DNA from: Clostridium sp. LS
GTDB taxonomy: Bacteria; Bacillota; Clostridia; Clostridiales; Clostridiaceae
Length of the DNA: 63,981 nucleotides
NCBI RefSeq assembly: GCF_002760435.1
Contig: NZ_AUUU01000163.1
Coordinates: 1 to 63,981 of the forward strand
Reading direction: 5' to 3'
The position numbers and the translations under genes were made by a program. Positions 9,524 to 18,899 of the stretch are shown here, piece by piece. Each line of letters begins with the position of its first letter. The stretch's first letter is position 1. The notes beneath the pieces are model-generated. The model ran no database searches. It was not told the DNA's origin and was given only the letters and a program-made list of their open reading frames with translations.

Positions 9524-11065
9524 CTACTTGATATTATTAAAATAATCTTTAACTACCCCTTGTAGATTTTCTGGAAGAGACGAATTATTCATAGAGTCTA
9601 TCTCTTCTTTACTATAGTCACCTATTACACTATTATAATCTTTCTTTTCTCCATTAAAATTCAATCCATTTTGAGTTTCAATTTCTTGAGAGGTTCCACT
9701 ATTACTCTTACTTCCCTTTAAATTAGAATCATTTCCAATTGTTCTTCCTGGAATAAATACCTGCTCTCCACTGCTTGGTTTAGAATTATTTTCTTTACCT
9801 TCCTTGCTACCAGTATTCCAGCCTCCACCGTTTCCACTTCCCCCAGAACCACTTCCTGATCCTGAGCCATTTCCACTTCCGTTTCCACTGCCAGAACCTG
9901 AACCATTACCATTTTCTGAACTTTTTCCATTGCTGCCTTGACCGCTAGACCCGCTATTAGAATCCGATTTTAATGATGCTAATGCATTGGCAAGTTCCGA
10001 TGGATCTATGTCCCCGTCAAGTACACCATCAGCTGACTGCTCTAGCAATTGCTTTAATTCTTCATCACTTAAATTAGCTGCAGCTTCTTTTAATGAATTT
10101 GAAAGTTCACTTTTTTCTTTATCACTTAAGTTTTTTAATGAATCATTTAAGGCCTTTAATTTATTTTCTAAAGCATCCTTATCACCGTTTTTTAATGTTT
10201 CCAAAAGCTCTTTCCCAAGCTCGCTTTTATTTAATGCATTATTTATTTCATTTAAATTTTTAAGTGCTTCACGAGTTTCTTGATTTTTTTGGCTATCAAC
10301 TAAATTTTTCTTCAAATCATCAGTTACTTGTTTTTCTTTCTGAGATTCCGTCTTTTCTTTTATAGCCTCAAATTTTTTATCCAGCCTATCTGTTAATTTA
10401 CTTATATCCTCTTTCTTAGTAAGTTCTTTCAAATCTTTTTTGGTTTCCTCTAATATTTTTTTTAATCCCTCCTTCTCTTCTTTGGTTAACTCATTTTCTT
10501 TTTCAATCTTCTTTTCTTCTTTATCAATATTCTTTGAAATCTCATTTTTAATTGCATCAAAATCTCTCAAATTCTGTGCCTCTTTTTTTGCAGGAGTAGG
10601 AATTACAGCTACAATAGCGCATAAAGATAATAATATTATAATTTTATATATTTCTTTCTTCCTTATCTTTATAGGCAAATTTGCTTTAAAGTTATATTCA
10701 TTTATATTTCTTATGGTATCCTTTTTTTGAATTACAGCTATCTCACTATTATCTCCTCTAAATTCTAATGCAGTAATTACTCTTTCATTTAGACCTTTAG
10801 AGTCTGCTATTAAAGCTATTTCTTTTTTCTTAGGCGACTTTATGATTCCAATAGTAATACTAATTACTAAAAAGACTGTTATAATTAGATAACTTAATTC
10901 ATAAGAGCTTTTAATAGTTATAAAAAGCGCCGCAATTAAAATAATTAAAATTAAAACTAATGAGGCCTGAAGCCCCATTAATATTTTATCTATAAGAAAA
11001 TTAAATTTTATTCGCACCCCAGATTTCTTTATAAAATCTAATATTTTCCCATCTAAAGCATCCAT
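9524..11065 (-). CDS. Membrane protein with coiled coil and Gly/Ser-rich linker
   Basis: 513 residues, function unknown. A membrane hairpin lies at about 32-90 and a third segment at about 138-155. A long, highly charged coiled-coil region follows (about 160-345), then a Gly/Ser/Asn-rich low-complexity linker (about 370-430). A conserved-looking C-terminal tail (DYSKEEIDSMNNSSLPENLQ) ends the protein. Similar tails are found in DUF4175-like proteins of vWA/MoxR loci. It sits mid-operon between moxR and the ABC exporter genes and is a plausible client or scaffold of the system. Confidence 0.7.
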   Translation of the reverse strand: MDALDGKILDFIKKSGVRIKFNFLIDKILMGLQASLVLILIILIAALFITIKSSYELSYLIITVFLVISITIGIIKSPKKKEIALIADSKGLNERVITALEFRGDNSEIAVIQKKDTIRNINEYNFKANLPIKIRKKEIYKIIILLSLCAIVAVIPTPAKKEAQNLRDFDAIKNEISKNIDKEEKKIEKENELTKEEKEGLKKILEETKKDLKELTKKEDISKLTDRLDKKFEAIKEKTESQKEKQVTDDLKKNLVDSQKNQETREALKNLNEINNALNKSELGKELLETLKNGDKDALENKLKALNDSLKNLSDKEKSELSNSLKEAAANLSDEELKQLLEQSADGVLDGDIDPSELANALASLKSDSNSGSSGQGSNGKSSENGNGSGSGSGNGSGNGSGSGSGSGGSGNGGGWNTGSKEGKENNSKPSSGEQVFIPGRTIGNDSNLKGSKSNSGTSQEIETQNGLNFNGEKKDYNSVIGDYSKEEIDSMNNSSLPENLQGVVKDYFNNIK

Positions 11066-11101
11066 AGATTCTCCTTTATTTATTTTTTGTATTAATTTAA
11101 T

Positions 11102-11968
11102 TTACTTACGTCTTAATATATATTTCATTCCTCTATTCACCGGATTTAACTTATATGCAGCTATAAATACTAGCAATGCACTTATAACTAGCTGTACCCC
11201 CATAGAGATAAGATAACCATGTTCAAAGCCTGGAACATTAATAAATCTTACATAATATAATTCACTTTCGCTCCCCAGCTGGCTGCTAAGCAGGCTTATA
11301 AAACCAGTTGTAGGACTTAAGTAAGAAAATAATGGAGCTGTTACATCCTGAGGATAAATAGCTTTAGACATATTAATCATGACAATTATATATGATATTA
11401 TAACTATCCCTACATATATGAATAATGTTACTCCATAGGTTATTGCTGTTGCTGCTCTTGATGTTTTTATAAATGTCGATATAAAAACTCCTATAGAACC
11501 TACAAATATAGTAGTTACTATAAAGAACAAACTCAACTGTAATATATTCTCTAAGCTTATTCCACCAATTAAAAATGCAATAGAATATATTGGCATAGTA
11601 CAAATTATCAAAATAACAACTCTGCTTATGGAAGCCATTAATTTCCCACTTACTATAGAAAATGTAGTCATTTTTGTTGATAAAAGCACTTCCAGGGTTT
11701 GCTTTTCTCTCTCTGAACAAATTGCTGTTGCTGTTAATGAGGGTACTATAAACATCAATAACATAGCTTGAATTATTGCTAATCCAAAGTAAAACGAAAT
11801 AATATATTGCAAATTTATGCCATTAAAATATGCATTACTAACATTAACATTGAATATAAATAGTGCTCCTGCTGACAATAAAACTACGTAAAAAAATATT
11901 ACTAGCGTAAATTTAAAGCTTCTTACTGCAAGTTTAGTTTCATTTTTTAGAACTGGATTAATCCTCAC
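11102..11968 (-). CDS. ABC-2 type exporter permease
   Basis: 288 residues with six predicted membrane helices and a conserved cytoplasmic stretch (CSEREKQTLEVLLSTKMT) typical of ABC-2 permeases of the GldF/NatB type. The start codon is GTG and overlaps the ATPase stop by one base (TAGTG), so translation is coupled. With the ATPase it should form an exporter. The substrate is unknown; linkage to the vWA genes suggests an envelope role. Confidence 0.88.
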   Translation of the reverse strand: MRINPVLKNETKLAVRSFKFTLVIFFYVVLLSAGALFIFNVNVSNAYFNGINLQYIISFYFGLAIIQAMLLMFIVPSLTATAICSEREKQTLEVLLSTKMTTFSIVSGKLMASISRVVILIICTMPIYSIAFLIGGISLENILQLSLFFIVTTIFVGSIGVFISTFIKTSRAATAITYGVTLFIYVGIVIISYIIVMINMSKAIYPQDVTAPLFSYLSPTTGFISLLSSQLGSESELYYVRFINVPGFEHGYLISMGVQLVISALLVFIAAYKLNPVNRGMKYILRRK

Positions 11969-12906
11969 TATAACGCCTCCTTTAATTCATTTTTATCAGT
12001 AATCTTAATAAATAATTCTTCGAGGCTGCTTGTCTCTTTATTGAATGATATTACAGGTATATCATTCATTATTAATGTTTTAAGTAAATTCGCACTATCC
12101 TCTTCATTTCCACTGAAAGTTATATTTATTTCATTATTTTCAAATTTTACTTTGCCAACCTTTGGCATTTCTTTTAACAATTTAACAGCTTTTTCTTCAT
12201 TATTTAGAACATTAATGATTATATTTTCGTTTCCAGATGCCGCGTTCATTATATCTTCCACAGTTCCCTGACATACCATTTGTCCACTTTCTACTATTCC
12301 AATATTAGTGCATATTTCCCCTAATTCAGATAAAATATGAGAACTAACCAATATAGTTTTATCCATATCCCTAAGATTCTTTAGGATATTTTTCATTTCA
12401 AATCTGGCTCTTGGATCCATGCCAGATGCAGGCTCATCTAAAATAAGCAATTGTGGATTATGAATTAAACATCTTGCAAGGCACAATCTTTGTTTCATTC
12501 CTCTTGATAAGCCATCAACATAAGCATCATATTTGTTTTCTAAATTAACTAACTCTAAGAGATCCATTGACAACTTTTTAATTTCTTTACCTGAGATTCC
12601 ATAAATTGATCCATAAAACTCTAGGTATTCATAAGCCTTTAAATTATCATATACTCCAAAGAAATCAGGCATGTATCCTATCTTTTCCTTTAGCTTTCTA
12701 TTATTCTTAATTGCATCAATTCCATCAACATATACTTCTCCACTATCTGCAGCTAATAATCCTGATACAATTTTCATAGTAGTACTTTTACCAGCACCAT
12801 TAGGGCCTATGAACCCAAATATCTCCCCTTTTTTTATATCTAAATTTAATTTATTAAGAGCCTTAAACTTTCCATATGATTTTTCTAACTCTTTAATTAC
12901 CAGCAT
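11968..12906 (-). CDS. ABC transporter ATP-binding protein
   Basis: 312 residues. Walker A is GPNGAGKSTT, the signature is LSRGMKQRL (Arg replaces the usual second Gly), Walker B is LLILDEPASGMDP, and the switch histidine lies in VSSHIL. A C-terminal extension of about 90 residues is typical of CcmA/GldA-type ATPases. It is the partner of the overlapping ABC-2 permease. Its start overlaps the stop of the upstream 790-residue gene (TAATG). Confidence 0.93.
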   Translation of the reverse strand: MLVIKELEKSYGKFKALNKLNLDIKKGEIFGFIGPNGAGKSTTMKIVSGLLAADSGEVYVDGIDAIKNNRKLKEKIGYMPDFFGVYDNLKAYEYLEFYGSIYGISGKEIKKLSMDLLELVNLENKYDAYVDGLSRGMKQRLCLARCLIHNPQLLILDEPASGMDPRARFEMKNILKNLRDMDKTILVSSHILSELGEICTNIGIVESGQMVCQGTVEDIMNAASGNENIIINVLNNEEKAVKLLKEMPKVGKVKFENNEINITFSGNEEDSANLLKTLIMNDIPVISFNKETSSLEELFIKITDKNELKEAL

Positions 12907-15278
12907 TATTTAGCCCTCCCCTTAACAGCAATTTCTGGAATTCCTGCACGCTTTTCCTCATTACCTGTTAATTTTATTGTTACTTTTCCATCTTTAATAT
13001 ATTGATTAGGATTGCTTATGCTCTCTCCATCTGCTGTATAGTTGACTTTGTCATAGGTATCTTTTTCAAAATTGTAAATATATAAAGAGCCTTTTAACCC
13101 TTGTGATTTTCTGTTCGGATTATCTACATATCCTATCTTCAAATCTAATAAATCTATTCCTTTATCTACTGAATAATTAAAAATCAAATCACCAGTACCA
13201 TTAATTAGATTATTATGAGTGTCAATATGAATAGTAGAATCACTTTTTGCTACTTCACCTTTAAAATACCCCAATGGATAGCATAAATTTCCTTCTGTAT
13301 CAGTATAATCTATATCTATATCTTGGATAATTGCAGTAGTATCATATTTAGATACAGATTTTTTACCAAAATCAAATCCATAATCTATAGGCATATCAGT
13401 AATGGCAATTAAATACGCATGTTTATTAGTTATTTGTTCTTCTCCAATTCCTCGAATTAAAGAGCCTATTCTAAGTATATCTTTATATTCTTCCTTATGT
13501 TCCACCGAAGCTTTGCCCTTTCTACTATTGTTAAAATAATCTTGCTCCAAGTTTTCCCCATACGCTATTAAACCTGTGCCAAAAAATGTATTCGCATCTA
13601 TTTTCTTATTATCATTAACGCTTATTCCACCTAAATCCCACACGTTATTAGATGAAACTATTAATAACCTTTTTATATCATATCCCAGAGTATTACTCAC
13701 ATCTCCTGCCAAGGTTTGAGAATTATAATTAAGTTTTACTTCAACTTTAGGAACTATTTCCTTATGACCTAATATTTCAAATTTCTCCATTCTTAATGGT
13801 GGTAGTTTATTAAATTCATAATAAGAATTATTTTCTCTATATAAGGCTTTTGTTCTTAATTTCGTAAGCTTATTAATGTCTACGTCCTTATTTTCAATAA
13901 AATTATCACGATTATCATATTCTTGAAGGACAGAACCAGTCGGTTCCTGAACTATTAAATCATCCTTATATTTAGAACCAATACCTAAGTACCCAGTAAC
14001 CTCACTTGAACCATTTTTATCCGTTGAAATGATATTTACTTGATTTACCACTAAATCTTGAATTCTTGTATTACCACCAAGAAAATATAGTACAAGTGAA
14101 AAAATAATAGATATTATTGGTATGATCCCCCATAATAATTCTCTCTTGTTTAGCTTTTTCATTACAAAATATAAAATAATTCCTATAAGCAATGCATAAA
14201 CTAAAAATATAGCTATTAGTGTACCTATTTTAAATTCGTCTTTGATTGGAATATTAGAACTTAAGTTATCAAATTCACCTGATACATAACTATCGCCTCT
14301 ATACTGAACATTATTTTTGTTTATTAAATCACTGTTTAAACATTCTTTCCATTTATTTGCTACATTTTCCTTTGATGCTATATTTTTATTTGCTAAATCA
14401 AAAGTTGAAATATATATCTTACCTTTTCCTTTATTAAGTGAATATATCAATGGATTTTCTCCATCCTGTAATTTTATAGATGCATTTTTTATGTTTAAAT
14501 TTGCAAGTGTATAGCCATTAATATCTTTTGTGCCATTATAAGTTACATCTAAAAATTCTTTACTTATATTTGCTATTGTTTTTGAGGAATTTTCTCCACT
14601 TCCTATAATTAATATTCCACCATTATTAACCCAGGTAGATAAGGTATCATATTGTTCTTTCTGTAAATTCGAAATATTATAATTATTAATTACAATTGTA
14701 TCTAATTGAGAAATATTCTTAGAGCTTTCTGCTAAGAAATCAAGATTTAAAGGCACACTAGAGATTTTATTAATATAATCCTTATTATTATTTGAATCAC
14801 TAAAATCTAAATATCTTAAAGTAAGCCCTTCAAAATCATCTGTTAATGTCCCCATGAACATACCATTCTCATTAATTCTTCCAGTACTTATTACAACTGT
14901 ATTTTCCTTTAGAACCTTATCCTTTTGGGTTAATAAAACTGATATTTTTGAAGAGTTTTGTGGTAAGTTAATAGGAATTGTTACTGTTCTTTTCTCTTTT
15001 GATGCTAATTTGACTTCTGTTACAAATGCATCATATGTATTCAATTCATTAGTGGGCACTCTAACTTCTACTTGTCCATCTATTTCTTCACCATTATTTT
15101 CAATTTCAACATTTACTGGTATTGCTACTATTCCCTTAAAGTTGCCATCTATTCCATAGCTAACTTTCATAGCTATTGAACTATTATCTTCTGCATTACA
15201 TTGTGCTGGCGTAAAGCCAATTAGCGCAAAAATCATTACTAGCAGGTATAAAAGCTTTGTCATTATAAATTTCTTCAT
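12906..15278 (-). CDS. Large membrane-anchored extracytoplasmic protein
   Basis: First gene of the operon, 790 residues. A signal peptide (about 1-27) is followed by an extracytoplasmic beta-rich domain (about 30-345). This domain includes a Rossmann-like stretch ending GGILIIGSGE near 220, resembling a degenerate amidotransferase fold. Two membrane helices follow (about 352-373 and 382-401), then a large C-terminal domain. No enzyme motif is recognised. Similar proteins precede ABC-2 exporters in clostridial vWA/MoxR loci. Confidence 0.7.
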   Translation of the reverse strand: MKKFIMTKLLYLLVMIFALIGFTPAQCNAEDNSSIAMKVSYGIDGNFKGIVAIPVNVEIENNGEEIDGQVEVRVPTNELNTYDAFVTEVKLASKEKRTVTIPINLPQNSSKISVLLTQKDKVLKENTVVISTGRINENGMFMGTLTDDFEGLTLRYLDFSDSNNNKDYINKISSVPLNLDFLAESSKNISQLDTIVINNYNISNLQKEQYDTLSTWVNNGGILIIGSGENSSKTIANISKEFLDVTYNGTKDINGYTLANLNIKNASIKLQDGENPLIYSLNKGKGKIYISTFDLANKNIASKENVANKWKECLNSDLINKNNVQYRGDSYVSGEFDNLSSNIPIKDEFKIGTLIAIFLVYALLIGIILYFVMKKLNKRELLWGIIPIISIIFSLVLYFLGGNTRIQDLVVNQVNIISTDKNGSSEVTGYLGIGSKYKDDLIVQEPTGSVLQEYDNRDNFIENKDVDINKLTKLRTKALYRENNSYYEFNKLPPLRMEKFEILGHKEIVPKVEVKLNYNSQTLAGDVSNTLGYDIKRLLIVSSNNVWDLGGISVNDNKKIDANTFFGTGLIAYGENLEQDYFNNSRKGKASVEHKEEYKDILRIGSLIRGIGEEQITNKHAYLIAITDMPIDYGFDFGKKSVSKYDTTAIIQDIDIDYTDTEGNLCYPLGYFKGEVAKSDSTIHIDTHNNLINGTGDLIFNYSVDKGIDLLDLKIGYVDNPNRKSQGLKGSLYIYNFEKDTYDKVNYTADGESISNPNQYIKDGKVTIKLTGNEEKRAGIPEIAVKGRAK

Positions 15279-15377
15279 CTATTTACTCCCCCAAACTAAA
15301 TGATTAATAAAATTTCAGTATATACTTACCCTTTAATTTCATCTATTTTATTACTCTACATTTGTTTATTTAACCTG

Positions 15378-15441
15378 TAATTTAAGTGTACTAGTGGCTG
15401 TAGTACACTTAAATTATAGGCTAAAGAATCTTATTTATCAA
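15378..15441 (-). promoter_or_regulatory. Promoter with overlapping 16-bp palindrome, vWA operon
   Basis: On the minus strand TTGATA (15441-15436), a 17-nt spacer and TATAAT (15418-15413) form a near-consensus sigma-A promoter. A perfect inverted repeat with 16-bp arms (TAATTTAAGTGTACTA at 15378-15393, complement at 15401-15416) and a 7-nt centre begins inside the -10 and covers the predicted start site. No T-run follows in either direction, so it is not an intrinsic terminator. A repressor operator is the best reading; an RNA stem at the extreme 5' end is the alternative. Confidence 0.75.
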
Positions 15442-15494
15442 TTTATATTTTCTTAATTTTTCCTTAATTGATATTAAAATACTAAAAAACAAAA

Positions 15495-15530
15495 AAACAG
15501 ATATTAAGTTTTAGTAACTAATATCTGTTT
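15495..15530 (-). terminator. Terminator after topB
   Basis: Hairpin AAACAGATATT / AATATCTGTTT followed on the minus strand by seven T, about 40 bp past the topB stop. Confidence 0.88.
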
Positions 15531-15570
15531 AACTCTGATTCAAATATCTATGCTTTTTATTATTTTTTGA

Positions 15571-17733
15571 CTAGTCTATAAATTCCATTCTCCAATTAAA
15601 ATATCCAGTACTATCATTCTTTTCATATTTAAAATAAGCTGAAAATGTATTTCCCTTTTTACTTTTAAGATTTCTAAATCCTACTTTCCCATTCTTAAGC
15701 AGAAGTTCAACCATTTCCTTAGATATTTTTTTACCAAAAGAGGCTATATATTTATCATCCTTCCAAATGGTAAATTTGCATCCATTTTTCCAATTGCTGC
15801 ACCCAAAACCTTTTTCTCCTTCGATTATTGGGTTTCCACATACGGGGCATGGTCCTAAACTTTCACTGCCTTTAGGTATTTCTACTTTAAACCTTGATAA
15901 GGCTCCATCATCCTTTTTTATTAAATCAACAGAATTAATTGTGAAATCTACTATCAATCTAATAAAATCATTTTTAGCAAATTTGCCCCTTTCAATATCT
16001 GAAAGAGTTTTTTCAAGCCTACCTGTATATTCTAAGTCAAACAGTTCTTTTACAGGAAAAGTTTCAACTAAATTTCGTCCAAGTTCTGTACACATGAGAT
16101 TTTTTCCTTTGGTCTTTAAATAACCTATATCTTTTAGCTTTTTTATAGTTTCTGCACGGGTTGCCGGAGTACCAATACTAAACCCGCTTAAAATAGCCTG
16201 CATCATTTCTTCTGAATCTTCTTCTGTGCCTTCAATACCCTTTCCACAAGTCTCCATTACTCTAAGTAAGGTTTTTTCAGTATGGTATTTAGGTGGCTTT
16301 TTAGTAACAGAATTAACTTTTGAATCTATGATATCTACGTTTTCGTTTATTTCAACCTTTGGCAGAATTACATCTTTACTTTCTATTTTCTCTACTACCT
16401 TCCATCCTTCCACAAGCTTTACTTTTCCCTTTGATATAAATACTCCATTCATATCTGAAACATTAGCTTTTAAAGTAACTTTAGTCTCTTCAAATTCAGC
16501 AATAGGCATAAATTGCATTATAAATCTATTTTTTATTGCTTCATACACTATTTTCTCATCAGCAGATAATCCAGAAGGCTTAATGTAGGTAGGAGTTATA
16601 GCACTATGGCTTTCAACCTTTGAACTATCAAAAATTCTTTTAGATGTATTAAATTTAATATCTTTTTCATACGATAATCCAACTTTTAATGTATCTAAAA
16701 CCTTTTTTGCCCTGTCCTTTAAACTTTCTTCTAAGACAACACTTGCTGTTCTTGGGTAAGTAGTAAGCTTTTTTTCATAAAGAGATTGTGCAACCTTAAG
16801 CACTTTGTCTGATGTCCATCCTTTATATTTACTCGTTATGTGTCCTTGTAAATTAGATAAATTAAATAAATATGGTGGATACTCTTTTTTTAATTCTGTC
16901 TGCTTATCAATAATTTTAGCAGTAGCTCCCTCAAGAAGCGGAATAAATTTATCCAACTCTTCCTTTTTTTCAAATTTTTCCGAATCATTCTCATAATAAA
17001 GACCCTCAAATTCTTCATTGGTAGAAGTTTTGAAGTTTGATACTAATTTATAATAAGTAGTTGCTGTAAAATTTTCTATCTCTTTATCTCTATCATATAT
17101 AATTTTCAATGTTGGAAGAAGAACCCTTCCAATATTAATAGTCTTATTTTCTTCAAACTTATATTTTAATGTACTTACTGAAGTTAAATTAATGCCTATA
17201 ATCCAATCGCTCCACTGTCTTCCTATTCCTGCATCCTGAAGTGGCTGCAATTCTTTATTATCTTTTAAGGATTCCATACCGCTTTTAACTTCATCTGGAG
17301 TCCATTCATTTAAAAGTAATCTATATACAGGCTTCTCTACCTTAAAATAATCAAATAATTCGTCGGCTATAACCTGCCCTTCGCGATCGTAGTCAGTAGC
17401 TGAAATTATGCCATCAACATCTTCCTTATCAATTAAAGTTTTTATTATTCCAAGTTGCTTTTTTGCCCCCTTATCTTCCATAGTCCTGTCTACACTATCG
17501 CATTTCACCTTATACAAAAAATGCTCTGGAATAAAAGGAAACTTTTCAAATCTCCAGCCCTTCATATTTTCATCATAGTCTTTAGCATCGTATAGCTGCA
17601 AGAGATGCCCAAATGCCCATGTTATGTAATAACCATTTCCTTCAAAGTAACCATCTCTTCTAGTTTTAATGTTATATGCATCTGCTATATTTTTAGCGAC
17701 AGATGGTTTTTCTGCAATAATAACCTTCGCCAT
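15571..17733 (-). CDS. topB: DNA topoisomerase III
   Basis: Type IA topoisomerase of 720 residues, the normal TopB length. It relaxes and decatenates DNA by passing one strand through a nick. The Toprim domain starts at the N-terminus (E8, then DYDRE at 114-118). The active-site tyrosine is Y326 in LTTYPRT. A C-terminal zinc-ribbon-like module (CPVCG, then a CSNWKNGC segment) lies at about residues 623-650. It has its own terminator and probably its own promoter upstream of 17733. Confidence 0.95.
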   Translation of the reverse strand: MAKVIIAEKPSVAKNIADAYNIKTRRDGYFEGNGYYITWAFGHLLQLYDAKDYDENMKGWRFEKFPFIPEHFLYKVKCDSVDRTMEDKGAKKQLGIIKTLIDKEDVDGIISATDYDREGQVIADELFDYFKVEKPVYRLLLNEWTPDEVKSGMESLKDNKELQPLQDAGIGRQWSDWIIGINLTSVSTLKYKFEENKTINIGRVLLPTLKIIYDRDKEIENFTATTYYKLVSNFKTSTNEEFEGLYYENDSEKFEKKEELDKFIPLLEGATAKIIDKQTELKKEYPPYLFNLSNLQGHITSKYKGWTSDKVLKVAQSLYEKKLTTYPRTASVVLEESLKDRAKKVLDTLKVGLSYEKDIKFNTSKRIFDSSKVESHSAITPTYIKPSGLSADEKIVYEAIKNRFIMQFMPIAEFEETKVTLKANVSDMNGVFISKGKVKLVEGWKVVEKIESKDVILPKVEINENVDIIDSKVNSVTKKPPKYHTEKTLLRVMETCGKGIEGTEEDSEEMMQAILSGFSIGTPATRAETIKKLKDIGYLKTKGKNLMCTELGRNLVETFPVKELFDLEYTGRLEKTLSDIERGKFAKNDFIRLIVDFTINSVDLIKKDDGALSRFKVEIPKGSESLGPCPVCGNPIIEGEKGFGCSNWKNGCKFTIWKDDKYIASFGKKISKEMVELLLKNGKVGFRNLKSKKGNTFSAYFKYEKNDSTGYFNWRMEFID

Positions 17734-17817
17734 GATATTTTTCTTATCCTCCTTTAGTTATTACTTTTAGCACTTATATATATTAACACTAAACCTAAAA
17801 TAAAACCAGATTAAATC

Positions 17818-17938
17818 AGTTAACAGTTAACAAGTAACAGTTAATAAAAAAATCCCTGTGGGGATTTTTTTATTATTTATGAAAAGCCTGTGGCTTTTCT
17901 TCCATAACTGTAAACTGTGCACTGTAAACTGTTAACTG
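17818..17938. repeat. Intergenic palindromic repeat with two internal hairpins
   Basis: About 120 bp with dyad arms built from the words CAGTTAAC / GTTAACTG. It encloses two perfect hairpins: AAAAAAATCCC-tgtg-GGGATTTTTTT (17846-17871), which could terminate on both strands, and GAAAAGCC-tgt-GGCTTTTC (17881-17899). It directly abuts the stop codon of the dehydrogenase gene and probably supplies its terminator. A differently worded but similarly built palindrome lies at 19400-19471. Confidence 0.7.
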
Positions 17939-17939
17939 C

Positions 17940-18899
17940 CTAAACGTCTACTCTATTTCTTTTTTCGCCTCTATTGTAGGCACTTATGTTTTCTAATAAA
18001 TCTGTAAATAATCTATTTCTAGCTTCTTCGCTAGCCCATGCTATGTGCGGAGTTAATACTAATCTATCTTTATTTTTTATTTTTAATAAAGGATTTTCCT
18101 CTGGAATCGGTTCTTCTTTAAACACATCTAGCGCGGCTCCTCCTATTATTTCTTCATCTAAAGCTCTAGCTAAATCTTCATCTACTACTATAGGACCTCT
18201 GCCCACATTTATAACAATTGCATCCTTTTTCATTTTAGTAAACGCTTCATAGTTTATTAATCCTTCAGTTTTTTCATTTAAAGGTGCATGTATAGAAATA
18301 ATATCGCATTGCTTTAATAACGAATCAAATTCCACTCTCGCATAATCTGAATCTGCATTTTTACCTGAAGTTGAGTAGTACACTACCCTTGCACCAAAGG
18401 CTTGAGCTATTCTTGCCACCCTTTTACCGATATTACCAAGACCAATTATTCCCCATATCTTACCGCACAAGTCTTTATAAGGCATCTCTAAATTTGTAAA
18501 CATATCATATCTTGAGTACTCCCCACTCTTAACAAAGCTATCAAAATAACTAATATTATCATATAAATGAAGCAACATAGCAAATGTATGCTGCGCTACT
18601 GTTGTCGTGGAATATCCTTTAACATTAGTTACTGCAATATTTCTTTCTTTAGCATAAGCAATATCTATATTGTTATATCCAGTAGCAGTTTCACAAATTA
18701 ATTCTAAATTAACTGCATCTTTTAAATTTTCTCTGTTTAACTTCACTTTATTAGTTAATACAATATTTGCCTCTTTAATTCGTTCAGCTACATCCTCTTC
18801 TGAAGTTAAATCATAATAAATTACTTGGCCAAATTCATTTAATTTAATATAATCTACATTTCCTAACGTCTTGCCATCTAATACTACTATTTTCTTCAT
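17940..18899 (-). CDS. D-2-hydroxyacid dehydrogenase
   Basis: 319-residue NAD-dependent dehydrogenase of the D-isomer-specific 2-hydroxyacid family, closest in style to glycerate/hydroxypyruvate reductases. The Rossmann motif GLGNIGKRVA lies near residue 154. The catalytic Arg is in INVGRGPIV, the Glu in DVFKEEP, and the His in LTPHIAW. A substrate such as hydroxypyruvate or glyoxylate is an inference. It is monocistronic, between two intergenic palindromes. Confidence 0.88.
   Translation of the reverse strand: MKKIVVLDGKTLGNVDYIKLNEFGQVIYYDLTSEEDVAERIKEANIVLTNKVKLNRENLKDAVNLELICETATGYNNIDIAYAKERNIAVTNVKGYSTTTVAQHTFAMLLHLYDNISYFDSFVKSGEYSRYDMFTNLEMPYKDLCGKIWGIIGLGNIGKRVARIAQAFGARVVYYSTSGKNADSDYARVEFDSLLKQCDIISIHAPLNEKTEGLINYEAFTKMKKDAIVINVGRGPIVVDEDLARALDEEIIGGAALDVFKEEPIPEENPLLKIKNKDRLVLTPHIAWASEEARNRLFTDLLENISAYNRGEKRNRVDV

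Noticed and set aside
9800..9960. DNA tandem repeat in the 513-aa membrane protein gene
   Set aside because: The repetitive DNA simply encodes the Gly/Ser-rich linker in the correct frame. It is not an independent element.
15378..15416. The perfect palindrome as an intrinsic terminator of topB
   Set aside because: No T-run follows on either strand and a better terminator lies at 15495-15530. The dyad overlaps a consensus -10, favouring an operator.
3154..17000. Several open plus-strand frames opposite the vWA operon and topB
   Set aside because: They lack ribosome sites and family similarity and lie wholly opposite well-supported genes. They are antisense shadows.
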